From Stenogyne calaminthoides (lineage: Eukaryota > Streptophyta > Magnoliopsida > Lamiales > Lamiaceae): DNA of 64,000 bases. Location of the stretch: the NCBI GenBank assembly GCA_037126765.1, contig JBBCBC010000001.1:24226804-24290803 (forward strand). The letters run 5' to 3'. The notes below the pieces were generated by a model. That model was not told the DNA's origin and did not search any database. It saw only the letters and a list, made by a program, of their open reading frames with translations. Position numbers and translations under genes: made by a program. Each line of letters opens with the position of its first letter. The stretch's first letter is position 1. Shown here piece by piece: positions 45,321 to 56,953 of the stretch.

Positions 45321-46480
45321 GTTATAATCCCTTTCTGGCGACTAAGCTAGAGCGGTTAGAATAATGACTTCTATGACCATATATTACCTTCAATAGTAGA
45401 TGTCGCGAGCCGATGTCCTTCTTTTGAGAACCACGAGATCAGTTTACTTCCTAAAAACTGACATGTTCCTGAGGTTGATTTTCTGTCAATCTTGCAACCT
45501 CCATAATCAGAATCAGAATACCCACTAAGCTCTAGATTATCATCTGATGGGTAAAATAAACCAAGGTTTCTTTGTTCCTTCAGATACTTCTTTAATCCGC
45601 TTAGTCGCTTCTAGGTGGCTTTGCATTGGATTTGCACGAAATCGACATACATACACCTACCGCAAAGGTGATATCCGGTCTGGCCGCGATTAGGTATAAT
45701 AAGGATCAATGAGAGCTCTATATTCTTTCTGATTTGTTTTCTGACCATCCTCATATGGATCCATCTTGAATCCAGTCATCATAGGAATTTAGGCTTCCTT
45801 ACAGTTTTGAACTCCAAACTTAGCCAATAAATTCCTAGTGTACTTTGCTTGGCAGATGAATATCCCTTCTATACTTTGCTTCACTTGTAGACCCAGAAAG
45901 TAATTCATCTGACCCATCATGGACATCTCGAACTTCCCTTGCATCAGTTTGCTGAATCTTTCACATAGACTCTTGTTGGGAGATCCGAAGATGATGTCGT
46001 CCCACGAGATCGAACCATCGAATATCTTCTCCATCTTCTATTCTCGAATAAGGTTCGTCCCATTGTTCCTTTAGTGAACCCTTTGTCTACCAAGGCGAGA
46101 GAGTGTGTCATACCAAGCTCGAGGAGCTTGTTTCAGGCCATAAAGAGCTTTTCTTAAACTGTACACTTGGTTGCTCTTTTCGAAGCCTGGAGGTTGTTCG
46201 ACATAAACTTCCTCTGCTAGTACCCCGTTTAAGAAAAGCACTCTTTTCGTCCATCGATACCACAAAGTGAACCCTCTCGTGGGAAGCATATGCGTAAAGC
46301 TTGACCGAATGGCTTCTAGGCGAGCGACTGGTGCAAAGGTCTAATCATAATCAATTTCTTACGATTGTGAATACCCCTTAGCAACAAGTCTTGCCTTATT
46401 TCTCGTGATGACATTTTTTCTCATCTCTCTTGTTCTTGAAAACCCACTTCGTGCCAATTACGTCTTAATGATTTTGGTTA
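45321..46480 (-). pseudogene. Copia B reverse transcriptase
   Basis: The minus frame 46071-46289 has VYVEQPPGFE and LYGLKQAPRAWYDTL. The frame 45789-46034 has DDIIFGS, the catalytic motif that normally reads YVDDIIFGS (here the Tyr is Trp and the Val is lost), and MSMMGQMNYFLGLQV. The pieces are in different frames. Together they identify a Copia RT unambiguously. Confidence 0.85.
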
Positions 46481-46539
46481 CGTCCACGGTTCCCAAACTT
46501 GATTTTCTCTCGAACTTCTCCGGCTCCTCCTGCGCATGG

Positions 46540-47802
46540 CTAGAATCCGACCAAGGCGTCTTGTAGAGCTTCCTCTCTCTTGTTGTAGGTTCCTTCATAG
46601 GCGGATACTTGACAATACATGGCACTTTCACCAATCGGATGTCTAGTTTTAACTCTATCAGATGGGTCTCCGATGATCAGATCAGTTGGATGACTGGTTA
46701 TCCAGGTCCTTCTGTTCTGATTTGCGTCGGTTTGGAGAACATCATCCATTTCTGGTAAAGGTTCATTACTAGCGACTGGGAGTGGTGCAGATTTATGATC
46801 CACTTGATAAGAACATGTCTCGGTGATGTTGAACTCATCATGTCGATGATGTCGTTGCTCGGGAACTTCAGTGTTCCCCCGAACGGATGGTTCGATTGAT
46901 ATCTTTATCTCGGTATACCGCTTCTTCTTCATCGTGGTTTTTTCGTACCTTAGGATCCGATTGATCTGGTGAATCAGATAAATCTGGAATGTATATTGTT
47001 ACGATGTCTGATCCTTTTTCCTTGATCGTTAGCTGATCCATTTTCTGAGCATCATGTACTAGTTGATCAGATACATCTTGTTCTGAGGCAGATTTCTCTT
47101 GTTCAGAAGATGCTTCGTCAAAGACTACATGGGGTGTTTCTTCCACAACTAGGGTTAAATGCATTTGTAAACCCCGAAAAGACTTGCTCGATGAGGAATA
47201 TCCTAAGAATATACCCATCATCGACTTGGCCTCAAAAGTCTTCAAACCCGACTCTTCCCATTGTTGTGTATGAAACACTTACACCCAAAAAACATGGAAG
47301 TAAGAAACACGAGGGTTTTACGCCCTTCCCGCAGTTCATAGGGTGTTTTGTAGTGAGCCTTAGTCGGAAGACATCTGCATTACGAGTATGGCATGCAAAG
47401 TGTTGATTATACGCGAAAACGGCTTGGTATCGCATGTTAAATTTAACATCGTGCGGCGGCTTCTTTGAGAGTTATGTTCCTCCGATTACGCTACACCATT
47501 CATTGTGGCGTTCTTGCGGTGATGTCTCATCTTTGTATACCAAACTTAGAGCAAAAATCAGTTATAAAAGAGTTCGTAAATTCGTACCTTTATCGATCCG
47601 ATTTTTACTACAATCGACACCCTTCTCATTTTGTAATCTTTTAAGAAATTTCGGGTATCTTCGTTTGTCGTCTCATTCTTCTTATGTAAGAATATAACCC
47701 TGTAAACTTGGAATAATCATCCACGATTACGAGTATATTTAAATCCACGAGAGTGATTGGTGTATGGCGGTCCAAATAGATCCATATGAAGCAACAAGAA
47801 GA
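46540..47802 (-). pseudogene. Copia B integrase and integrase-RT linker
   Basis: The frame 46868-47278 includes MMGIFLGYSSSSKSFRG and TPHVVFDEAS, the end of the integrase. The frame 46540-46932 includes TDLIIGDPSDRVKTR, the conserved lead-in to RT. The Asp-Asp-Glu catalytic core at about 47300-47800 is in broken frames. Confidence 0.75.
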
Positions 47803-48368
47803 TTACTCTGCTTTGGATGCCGGTCCAGGAATTCCCTTGAATGAAGCTTTAACTTGTTTTCCCTTCTGACATGCAACACATGTCTGATCCTTTGAAAATA
47901 CTTCATTCGGAAGTCCTTCCACTAGAGACATCCTTGCTATCTTATTAAGAGTTTTAAAGTTCGGATGACTCATTCTTTTGTGCGAGCCAAACTCGCTACT
48001 TTTGGAACTCTTGACAATCGAGGCATGCATTTCTTGGGCAACTGTTCCAATCGGTTTGTGTAGATCGTCCCTTTCCTTGAACGATTAGCAAAATCTGTTG
48101 AGTGGCTCGATTCTTGATAGTGCATTGATCGATTCGAGAACTCAAATTTGAATCCGTTGTCGCAATTGTGAAATCGATAATAGGTTGTGCTTGGACCTTG
48201 ACATCACGAGACTCGAGTTATTTGTACATCATCATTCTCTAAGGTTAGAATCCTTTGGTGTAACCAAAGTTATCATCACCGAAGAGTACACGCTGGCCTT
48301 TTCATTTCTATATACCGAGGAGGTGTTTGCTTCGATCATGTGCCTTGAGCATCCACTATCGATGTACC
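47803..48368 (-). pseudogene. Copia B protease and GAG-pre-integrase
   Basis: The minus strand at 48339-48368 reads DSGCSRHM, the aspartic-protease core, with its catalytic Asp intact. The frame 47803-48030 has HKRMSHPNFKTL and CVACQKGKQ, the His-Cys zinc-binding start of the integrase. The two are separated by frame breaks. Confidence 0.78.
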
Positions 48369-51000
48369 GGATAGTTGCTTGCGCGCCTCGCTTTGTTGGC
48401 GGACCCACGCGATCCTGCGACCAAATCGGGGCTTTAGGTACCCCTTTTGAATTGGGTCCTGAGGGGTTAGGATTAGTTTTGGGGATCCATACAAACAGAG
48501 CACTTCTATTGAGATCAGTTAGATCAGAAGACCTGATTTATCTCCCATACCTATCAACATAATCATACGTCTCTTTATATGCTTTCTGATTAGTATGATT
48601 ATTAGTGTGAACCTTGGATGACTTGGAAGACTTGGGATTTATCTTTTCTGTTTGTCTTCTTTTCATCCAGTGTGGTTCAAAGTCTTGTGACCCTAGATTT
48701 ACGATTATAGGGGTAGGTACGACTGGCTACCATCAAAAGATTCATATCTTTTTGGCATAGGTGGTTTTTGCAGTTTACCTAAAGCATGCTTATTAGGCAG
48801 CTGACCTTGATTGGGTCTCAGATTAGACTTCCCTTTTACAGGTTGTCTTTTCTGATACCTGATCTGTTGATCAGGTTGAGGTCTCTTCAGAAGAACTGGG
48901 TTCTTCTGTTGATTTCGGTGATGCTTTACTAGTTGGGGTACATTTTATGTTCTTACAGTTAGGCACTGCCTTACCCGCTCAAACCGGTCTTTTTCCTTAT
49001 TAGATACAAGTTTGGCTTTTGGTGTATCTTTGTCGAAACTCGTGCGATTACACCCTTTTGAGATGAATCGGTAGGGGCTTTTGAGGATGTGGAAGGGTTC
49101 TCATACCCAAGTCCCTTCTTGTTAATCGTTGTTGAAAATAGGTGTTCATGTCTTGAGCAGGTTTTAGATGATTTTGTAAAAACTTCTATTTTCTTTGCAG
49201 ATTATCCTCGGATGATTTTAGACTCTTATGCATTTGGAGCGACTCATCAAATTTCACTTGCGAGGATTTTGAAGTCATCGAACTTTGTTTGTTTGTTAAT
49301 TGCTAGGCGATCTTTGATCTGCTTCTCCGATCGAAGATTTAACTTTCGAATATTAAGTTCCTCGGATGCCTTTCGGCGGTTTTCAGATTTAAGTTGAAGC
49401 TTTTATCGAGATCGTTCTCTTTAGCAAGGTGATTATTTCGATCCTCGACTTGTCATTTTCAAAGATCCACTATAGCATAAGTGTCTCTTGCATTGGAGAG
49501 ATCCTCAAGCAATTGCTTTCGAGTAAATTTGCGAGGTCAATCTCCCGCCGGGTGTGCTAATGATAGCAGTGTAAAGCGAACAAAGCGGGTTTGGAGGTTA
49601 CCTACCAGTTGGTCCTCCTTGGCCATCAGGCGGAGATCTCATCATCATCGAAGAGAATATCAGATCTTCATTCTCATAGAAGTCAGCAAAACCTTCTTGT
49701 CGGAATGAAATCTTCTACGGAGGGTATCCGAGAATCCTCGGAGGCGGAATCTGAATCGTCAATTCGGGCGATGTAAAACAACCATGGCTTTTACGTCCTG
49801 TACCGTTGCTCTCTTACATTTCCTCTTTTCTTCCCTTTCTCTTGGCGTCAGTGCAGGCGCGTCTGCTTATTTGTAGTGACTTGGCTTCTCGCGGTTGAAA
49901 CACGCTCCTTGATCCGCGGAACCTTTTCTTCGGGTGAATCACTCGTCGTATGATCTATCGGTGACTTCCTTTTCGATAGTAGTCCGAGCTTCTTACATGC
50001 GATTGGTTATCTCTTCTCTCATCATTTAGATTATCTCTTTTCCTTTCTTCTCTGTAATCTCTTGATCATCGGATCGGTTCTTTTACGGAGATCATTTGTG
50101 CGATCTCCTATCTCTTCCTCGGCTATGTTGATAATCTTTATAGAATCTTCGATACTTACCAAGTTGAATATTTGATTTTTCTAGTTTCCTGGTAAGCAGA
50201 GCGATCTGTTCTACCTGACTTATGATGTTTCCAATGGGTTCATTGGCCTTTGATCTGCTGCTGGTTGCCTTAAAAGCAACTGATTTAGAAGTTGAGGCTT
50301 CAGCGGGCACCTCATCTTCATCTGCTTGTCCTCTCTCAATTAAATCGAACTCGTGAGCTTTAAGGCTCAAGAACAGGCTACTCGGCTTCATTTTTTAAAT
50401 GTCTTGGCAATCCTTGATTACCGTGACTTTCATATCCCATATCTTGGTAAGAGATCTTAATATCTTGTAGTTGATATCCTTCTCTGACATCTCTCTACCA
50501 AGTTCTCGTAGCTTATTCACAGACATAGTAATCCTTCCATCGAGTTCGTTGATGGTCTCGTTAGCAAACATCTTGATTTTTGAACTTCACCGGTTCCGCT
50601 TGTAGACTATTTGTCTTTTATCTGGTCATTTCCCTCGCATATCTCAGCTAGAGTGTCCCACATTGCTTTCACAGTTTTGAGATATTTAATCTTTTCCTTG
50701 GTGACCTTATCCATTGTTTTCATGATAATATGCCTGGCGATTGTGTCCAGAGTATACAGTTTCCTTTCCTCTGCATCCATCAAGTTTGGGCTTTTTTCGT
50801 ACAAGACTTCGGGGCAAAGTTCGAATCTCCTCCAAGCTGCGGGGTTGTCGTAATATATGATGATGGGTCCTCTTTTCGATGACTTCCATCATTCTGCCAC
50901 TAATCGAACCTAGATGGTTGCACATATAAATGGCCCAATCTGCATACTCATCAATTGAGAACTTCGACAGATCATGATACATACTAGAGGTATTATCCAT
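48369..51000 (-). pseudogene. Copia B gag
   Basis: The minus-strand ATG at 51000 opens MDNTSSMYHDLSKFSIDEYA. The frame 50607-50804 reads DTIARHIIMKTMDKVTKEKI and MWDTLAEICEG, typical of UBN2-type gag. The frame 50092-50391 is an acidic linker followed by QIALLTRKLEKS. The remainder down to 48369, where the zinc knuckle should be, is too broken to read. CAG/CTG are scarce here, so some damage may be base-calling error. Confidence 0.7.
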
Positions 51001-51122
51001 GATGAGTGATTTTGGAAAAAGAATGAGTTTTAAAAATGGTTTTTCAAGATCTGTTCAAATGACCACAAAGATTCTTCCTCAAGAATCGATGATACTCAAA
51101 GCCAGTGGTCTGTAGAACCACT

Positions 51123-51134
51123 GCTCTGATACCA
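51123..51134 (-). other. Primer-binding site of Copia B (initiator-Met tRNA)
   Basis: GCTCTGATACCA on the plus strand is the exact complement of the initiator-Met primer site TGGTATCAGAGC. It lies two bases from the 5' LTR start at 51137. Confidence 0.9.
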
Positions 51135-51136
51135 CT

Positions 51137-52707
51137 TGTAGGTCCCGAACGGGTTTTGTGAGGGCGTAAGTCTAGAGGGGAGGGTGAATAGACTTTCGAA
51201 AACTTTTTGTCTTGCAGATCGAGGTGTGATGGCGATTAGCTTTGATCAGAGGCGAGTGAATCGGTTTGGATCGATAACCAACTTACTAATCGCCTGAAGG
51301 GCGGTCGATTCGGTAACTATCGGTTTAAGCGATGCGTCGCGGAAGCTAAGTTTTACCCGTGTGAAAAAACCGGTTTTGATAAATCGATTCCAAAGTTAGT
51401 CTTTTAACGGTTGGTGAAGTGAAGTGTGAGCTTGATCAGATCAGAAGCTTGGTGCTAGCTGATCTCAACTTAGAATATGTATGCTGCTTTAAAAGTTGTG
51501 TGCGATTGTGTAAACAGTTAATCAAAGCGGTAAAGGCACACAAGATTTATAGTGGTTCGGACAAACCGATCCCACGTCCACTCTTCCCTATCACAGGGGC
51601 ACCAACTAAACCATTTGGACTTATATTTTTGTTTTAGTCCAACACAGTACACCGACAGATATTTAAGGAGTTCTCACTCAACCGATCCCAGAAATCAGAA
51701 CTAGAAACCCTAGTCTGAAATCTTTCTAAACAACTTAACTTAACTTTGGGTTTGGATAAGGTTGTTTTGGTTCCAACTATGAAATCTTTTCTAGTGTTTA
51801 AGATAGCCTATCAGCTAGATGAAAAGATTTCTATGCTAAAAACTTATGGGATGAACACTTAATAAAATAATCTTCTTGTTCGTGTTCTTCGTGCGGAAAT
51901 TTTGATAATTGCTTGAGCTTCTTGATTGTTCAGTGTTTCCGTGTCATCACTCTGAAGTGTGATCCCATATTTATAGACCTTGAAATCAAAGAGCCGTTGG
52001 AGAGCAATTTGAATTTCAGGCTATATTTAGTAGGTTTGCGAGGATTGATGTGGCGTGCTTGAGGCGGCATGGCGAGAGTGTGAATTTTGAATTTTATAGC
52101 CGTTAGAAGAGAGCGACATCAAATCCGTAATTGTCGACTCACGATCATCGTGTCTCGTCCTTATTGGTTAATGAGACGACTTTTCGGTGTTGTTCTTCCA
52201 ACTAAAGTTGACATTCTTCTTGTTGGATCATCGGCGTATGATTTGGTGAAATATCGATTTTTTCACTGGTGGTGACTTTGATCGATCAAAAGTGATCGAT
52301 CTACTGATTGAGTCTTACAGGTGCGGTTGACTTAGCTTCAACTAGCGATTTTACCGATGTAGGTCTTACGTGCGATCTTACGGAAGTCATCGATCTTCAA
52401 GTATTACGAGTTTGAGCTTTATGACTTCAAATTTGTGATATCGACTTGATCGGATCGTCGATCTTCTGTTCTTCTCTTGCATTCTGGCCTGTCGGATATC
52501 AGTTATTCTTTGGGTCTTCAGATCTGACCTATACATATTGAGGTTTCCCCTCAATATGTGACCTATCTATTACATCAGTTGTTCTATACAGTAATTATCA
52601 ACTGGTATTCTATAAACGGTAATATAAAACATCATTACCAATGTGTAAAATTTGGTCCTATTACATGTGTTTCTGGAACTTTCATCAAAACACTAAATTT
52701 CCCAACA
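51137..52707 (-). repeat. 5' LTR of Copia B
   Basis: A 1571-bp LTR from TGTAGGTCCCGAAC to CCCAACA. It is nearly identical to the 3' LTR. In 51137-51420 and 52020-52480 most differences fall at CAG/CTG. Confidence 0.9.
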
Positions 52708-52985
52708 GTTAGGAATAATTTCTACTAAGTTTTTTGAAAAAACTACTCATTCACTTTCTCATGCAGGTGGAGGATCTTTAAAGATTAATTATAAGCTTAA
52801 AAATGCTTATGTTTGTGTAGATGGTTGTTGTATTTCTAATGACTTTCTTATTGCTGAAGACATCACTAGTCAAATGATTATTGGTCTTCCTTTTCTATTT
52901 AAAATATATCCTCTTACCTTTGTTGGTGAAAAAGTATTACAGGTACTTATAATGGTAAACCTATTACTTTCATAAGGTTCTTAAT
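52708..52985 (+). pseudogene. Pararetrovirus protease, C-terminal part
   Basis: This continues the protease after Copia B and one copy of GTTAG, including IIGLPFLF, the usual C-terminal motif of this domain. A frame break occurs before the RT frame at 52986. Confidence 0.7.
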
Positions 52986-54164
52986 TTGATTCAAGATCAA
53001 ATTAATAATAAAAATTGTCAAATCAATTTTCTTAAAGATGAGCTTAATTCTATTACTATAAGTGATAGATTAAATAATCCTAAACTACAAGATAAAATCA
53101 AATTTTTAATAAATAAATTTTCTATTAAAATTTGTAATGATTTTCCCAATGCTTTTTGGGACAGAAAGAAACATATAGTTTCTCTTCCTTATGAAGAAGA
53201 TTTTAAAGAAAATAAAATTTTGACTAAGTCTAGACCTTGTCAAATGAACTTTGAATACTTAGAGTTATGTAAAAAGGAAATATCTTCCTTATTACAGAAG
53301 GAGCTTATAACTCCTTCTAAATCTCCTTGGTCTTGTACTGCTTTCTATGTTAATAAACATTCTGAGCAGGAACGCGGAGTTCCTCGATTGGTTATTAATT
53401 ATAAACCTCTCAATAAGGTTTTAAAATGGATTAGACATCCTATTCCTAATAAAAAAGATCTTCTTGACAGATTAGTCAATGCTCTTATTTTCTCTAAATT
53501 TGATTTAAAATCAGGTTTTTGGCGAATTCAGATTAATCAACCTGATATGTATAAAACTACCTTTAATGTTCCATTTGGTCATTATGAATGGACTGTTATG
53601 TCTTTTGGTCTTAAAAATGCTCCTTCAGAATTTCAACAAATTATGAATGATATTTTTAATCCTTATAGTGATTTTATTATTGTCTATATTGATGACATCC
53701 TTGTATTTTCTAAAGATAATGAAATACATTTTAAACATTTTGATATGTTTAAAAACTTAGTCATAAAAAATTGTTTAGTTATTTCAAAACCTAAAATGAT
53801 TTTATTCCAGACTAAAGTAAAATTTCTTGGTCATATTATTGATAAAGGTAATATTATTTCAATTCAAAGAAGTATTGAATTTGGTAATAAATTTCCTGAT
53901 GTTATAACTGATAAAACTCAGTTACAGAGATTCTTAGGAAGCCTTAATTATGTGTCTTCTTATATTAAGAATCTTGCTGAAGATTCCGCTATCTTATATG
54001 ATAGACTTAAAAAGAATCCTTCTCCTTGGAATGATGATCATACTAAGGTTGTTATCAGGATAAAAGAAAAGGTTAAAAATATTCCTTGTCTTATGCTAGC
54101 TAATCCTCTTGGGAAAAAATTGTTGAAACTGATGCCTCAGATTTGGGGTATGGAGGTATTTTAA
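52986..54164 (+). pseudogene. Pararetrovirus reverse transcriptase
   Basis: A 392-codon frame containing CRLVINYK-type and FSKFDLKSGFWRI motifs, PFGHYEWTVMSFGLKNAP, YIDDILVF (catalytic YIDD at 53685-53696) and KFLGHII. This is the complete RT core of the Caulimoviridae/Metaviridae type. It is the best preserved viral domain here. A one-base shift in a run of A near 54112-54118 separates it from RNase H. Confidence 0.92.
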
Positions 54165-54518
54165 AACAAATTAATCCTGATAATAAAAAGAATTATATCA
54201 TTAGATTTTATTCCTGTAAATGGAATAATAGTCAAAAAAATTATTCTGCTACAGCTAAAGAAATTCTTGCTATTGTCAAATGTGTCCTTAAATTTCAGGA
54301 TGATTTATATAATCAGAAATTTACTATTAAAACGGATTGCAGTGCTGCTACTTTTATGCTCTTCAAAGATTTTGAACATAATGTTTCTAAGTAAATGTTT
54401 GCCCGATGGCAATCTCATCTTGCTTATTTTGATTTTGATATTGTTTATAAGCAAGGGAAAGATAATCATCTCCCAGATTTTTTAACTCGTGAATTTATTT
54501 CTTCATGTCAGTTATGAG
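54118..54518 (+). pseudogene. Pararetrovirus RNase H
   Basis: The frame contains ETDASDLGYGGI, ATAKEILAIVKCV and IKTDCSAATFML, the acidic catalytic segments of retroviral-type RNase H. A stop at 54392 precedes the last ~40 codons (HLAYFDFDIVYKQGKDN), which end the polyprotein. Confidence 0.85.
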
Positions 54519-55770
54519 CCAGTCTGGAAGAAGTTATTCCTCTTATAGAGGAAGGGGAGGCAGAGGATCTCCTATTTTACAACAAGGGAAGAAATCCCTT
54601 TACAACCAGAACATTTCTGGTATTGGTTCTTCTTCAAAAGGAGAAAATTTTGATAAGGAATTTCAAGAATTCCTCAAACAACGGAGTAGGAATATTCAAG
54701 TTCAGAACAATCCTTCAAAACCTGATGATGAATGATGATGAGGAGTCATATTCTTCAGTCGCTCAGAAAGAATATAAATTCTTTGATTCTCCTAAGAGAG
54801 AATTGATTCTTGTCATCGAAGATGATGATGAAAAATTCAAAGAGTCTCCATGGATTCTTATGGATAAGTATTTTCCAGCAAATAGTTGGAATATGGAAAC
54901 TTATAAGACGAGAGGATTTTATGAGAATATCCTCATTAGCCTTGGAAGTGTTGATATTCAACATTTTCCTCCTAAGAGTAAAGCGATAAATTACTCTAAA
55001 TTTATCATTAAAAAAAGCATCTCCATCCAAGAATGGGGTACTTCTCCTTTTGTTGAGAGAAGCATGACTAATGAAGTCACTAAAACAATTTACCAATACA
55101 ATTATTGGGATTATCTACAAAGTTTTTATAAAACTTTATTTTATCAGAATGCTAAGCATTCTCACACTTGGCTGATAAAAATTTGTGATAATATTAGTAG
55201 GAATCAAATTCCTAATTGGCTTTTCTCCTGGTGGGGAAATTTTGGTACTATGGCAGATATTTTGCCTGAAGAGATTAAATCTCCATTGGAAGAATATTCT
55301 ATTAATTTTTCTTCATTAAAACTCATAATACAAGTAGTAAAACTATTTGTATGTTTTTTGTTGATTCCGGAATCCCATGGGTCTGGAAATGGAGACCAGA
55401 ATTCAGTTATACTGAAGATGGTATACCAAGTTTATGGAGGATCCATACTACGATATTTTGGAATAACTTAAATGTTATTACTCCTGGCTCCCATGAGTCA
55501 CCTTTGCAGGAAAATATCAATAGGATTAAATCCAAAATAGAAGAATATAAAAATTCTTCTGGTGAAAAGACTTCAAATAGTCTTTCTTCATTTTCTGAAT
55601 ATTCTAAGAAATATGTTGGTTTATTTCCCAAGGAAAAAATTATGGATCTTTATATGGATCATATCAAGAAAGATTTATTCAATGATATTGATTTTTCTGA
55701 TTCAAAATCAGATGTCTCTATGATTTCCGGTTCTGAATTACAAGATGCTCAGGACCCAAATGAAGACTAA
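54505..55770 (+). pseudogene. Pararetrovirus ORF2, unknown function, frameshifted
   Basis: It starts at 54505 with an Arg/Gly/Ser-rich segment (SYSSYRGRGGRGS). After frame changes near 54735 and 55330-55400 it continues to a stop at 55770. The central part has WNMETYKTRGFYENI, IQEWGTSPF and IPNWLFSWWGNFG, typical of the ORF that follows the RT-RNase H polyprotein in endogenous florendovirus-like copies. Its function is unknown. Confidence 0.7.
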
Positions 55771-56906
55771 CAAGACTTTTCTCTTCAAGAAAGTTTTGAT
55801 CTTTTGAGAAATTCTCTTAAAGAGAAACTTAAAGAAAGAAAGTGTTAATGGAAGATTGGAGATTATATCTAAATAGCTCCAAACTAATGGCAGTTTCTAA
55901 TATCTGGAAGGTCCCTTTTCATGTTATTTTTGATGAAAATAATAATGAAACCTGAGATAAAAATTATCTCAAAGTTCTGTAGAAGAAAATTAAGATTCTT
56001 GAAATATGTATTTCTGTACTGGAAAAAATGAGATACATGAATGATATTGATGAAGGAAGACATTATCCTCATTCCTTAAAAGGATTTAAGAAGACTCTAA
56101 TTCTTCTGAAGAAACAAGCTTCACTAATGGCGATTTAGAGAAGACTTTGATTTAGCACATTCCAGCAAAATGTGGCTACAGTATCAGACAAAATCAAATT
56201 TCGTCATTGCTTGCATCAGCAGACAAAGTACTGTTCATGAATAGTAATTACTATTCAATTTTTTTTTTCTTTTTGTGGCTTTGTTTTTTCTGCACTATTT
56301 CTTTTTTATTTTTAAATTTGGGGTTTGATGTCCTGCTCTTTCATCTATAAATAGGCTTGTATTTTCTTTTCAGAGGCACGCTCGAGTTTAGACTCGCCCC
56401 CTCTTTCTCTCTCTAAATCCCTCTCTTGTGTGCAACCTTGTAACCTTGTAATATTATTGTTCATAAACTGGTTTTTGCTTGTGGCTTTTTAAAGGTATAT
56501 TGTTATTTAAATTCTGTATTTTAAATTTTTATTTCTGATGATTGCTGCCTCAATGGTCGGCTAAATTACTTGTATTGAATCATGAACTGACTTAACTATA
56601 CTCTACTATCATGTGCATTTGGAATTATATTCCTATATTGGTCTGTAATTTGATATATCAAAGGTAGAGTTGGTTTAACCGGTAGGTTTGAGCTTTCCAG
56701 TGATATTCATGAATTAACCATGTGGGCTAGCCCTTTTTGCCATTTTGCCGATGAATAGGCGCAGGCGTTTTTGGGTGTAAAAGCTTTTTTCAGGTTAACT
56801 CATGGACTATGGAATTTCTCAGTAATTTCCTATCCGTGTTTGTAAAAGATCCACATGATACTATTGATATAGATCTTTGCACGATCCTTATGTTAATATG
56901 GTATCA

Positions 56907-56907
<1 letters not shown>
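55771..56907 (+). promoter_or_regulatory. Pararetrovirus intergenic region, TATA box and primer-binding motif
   Basis: No long frame. TATAAATA at 56346-56353 follows a pyrimidine-rich stretch and is the likely core promoter of the pregenomic RNA. TGGTATCAG at 56899-56907 matches the initiator-Met primer site that marks the genome start in Caulimoviridae. The integrated copy therefore ends at the conventional origin of the circular genome. Confidence 0.7.

Positions 56908-56949
<42 letters not shown>
56908..56949. repeat. (TA)n tract at right end of pararetrovirus
   Basis: TA dinucleotides between the viral primer motif and the RepHel splice acceptor at 56953. Confidence 0.9.
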
Positions 56950-56950
<1 letters not shown>

Positions 56951-56953
56951 CAG

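Larger units (their letters stand above)
36488..52707 (-). mobile_element. Copia B: full-length Sirevirus-like retrotransposon with extra 3' ORF
   Basis: Minus-strand element with LTRs at 51137-52707 and 36488-39831 (the latter split by a solo LTR) and perfect GTTAG target duplications (36483-36487 and 52708-52712). From its 5' end come the primer-binding site, gag, protease, integrase, reverse transcriptase, RNase H, a 2.2-kb spacer, an extra ORF region of about 2.8 kb, the polypurine tract and the 3' LTR. Copia order (integrase before RT), the initiator-Met primer site, long LTRs and an extra ORF after RNase H resemble Sireviruses. The coding part is much broken, partly perhaps by read error. 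Confidence 0.85.
29458..56907 (+). mobile_element. Endogenous pararetrovirus (Caulimoviridae, florendovirus-like), broken
   Basis: On one strand, in order, are a 30K-type movement protein, a gag-like capsid region, an aspartic protease, reverse transcriptase with RNase H, and a separate downstream ORF of unknown function. A TATA box and an initiator-Met primer-binding motif follow. This gene order, with a second ORF after the polyprotein, fits florendoviruses, an endogenous group of flowering plants. There is no integrase and there are no LTRs. The copy is a single, nearly full-length genome cut close to the primer site. Many stops and frameshifts and two large retrotransposon insertions disable it. 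Confidence 0.82.

Noticed and set aside
48185..48562. 125-codon plus-strand ORF
   Set aside because: It is antisense to the Copia B protease and integrase start, whose motifs are clear on the minus strand.
29458..56907. Gypsy LTR retrotransposon instead of a pararetrovirus
   Set aside because: There is no integrase and no LTR pair, and a 30K-type movement protein is present upstream of the capsid.
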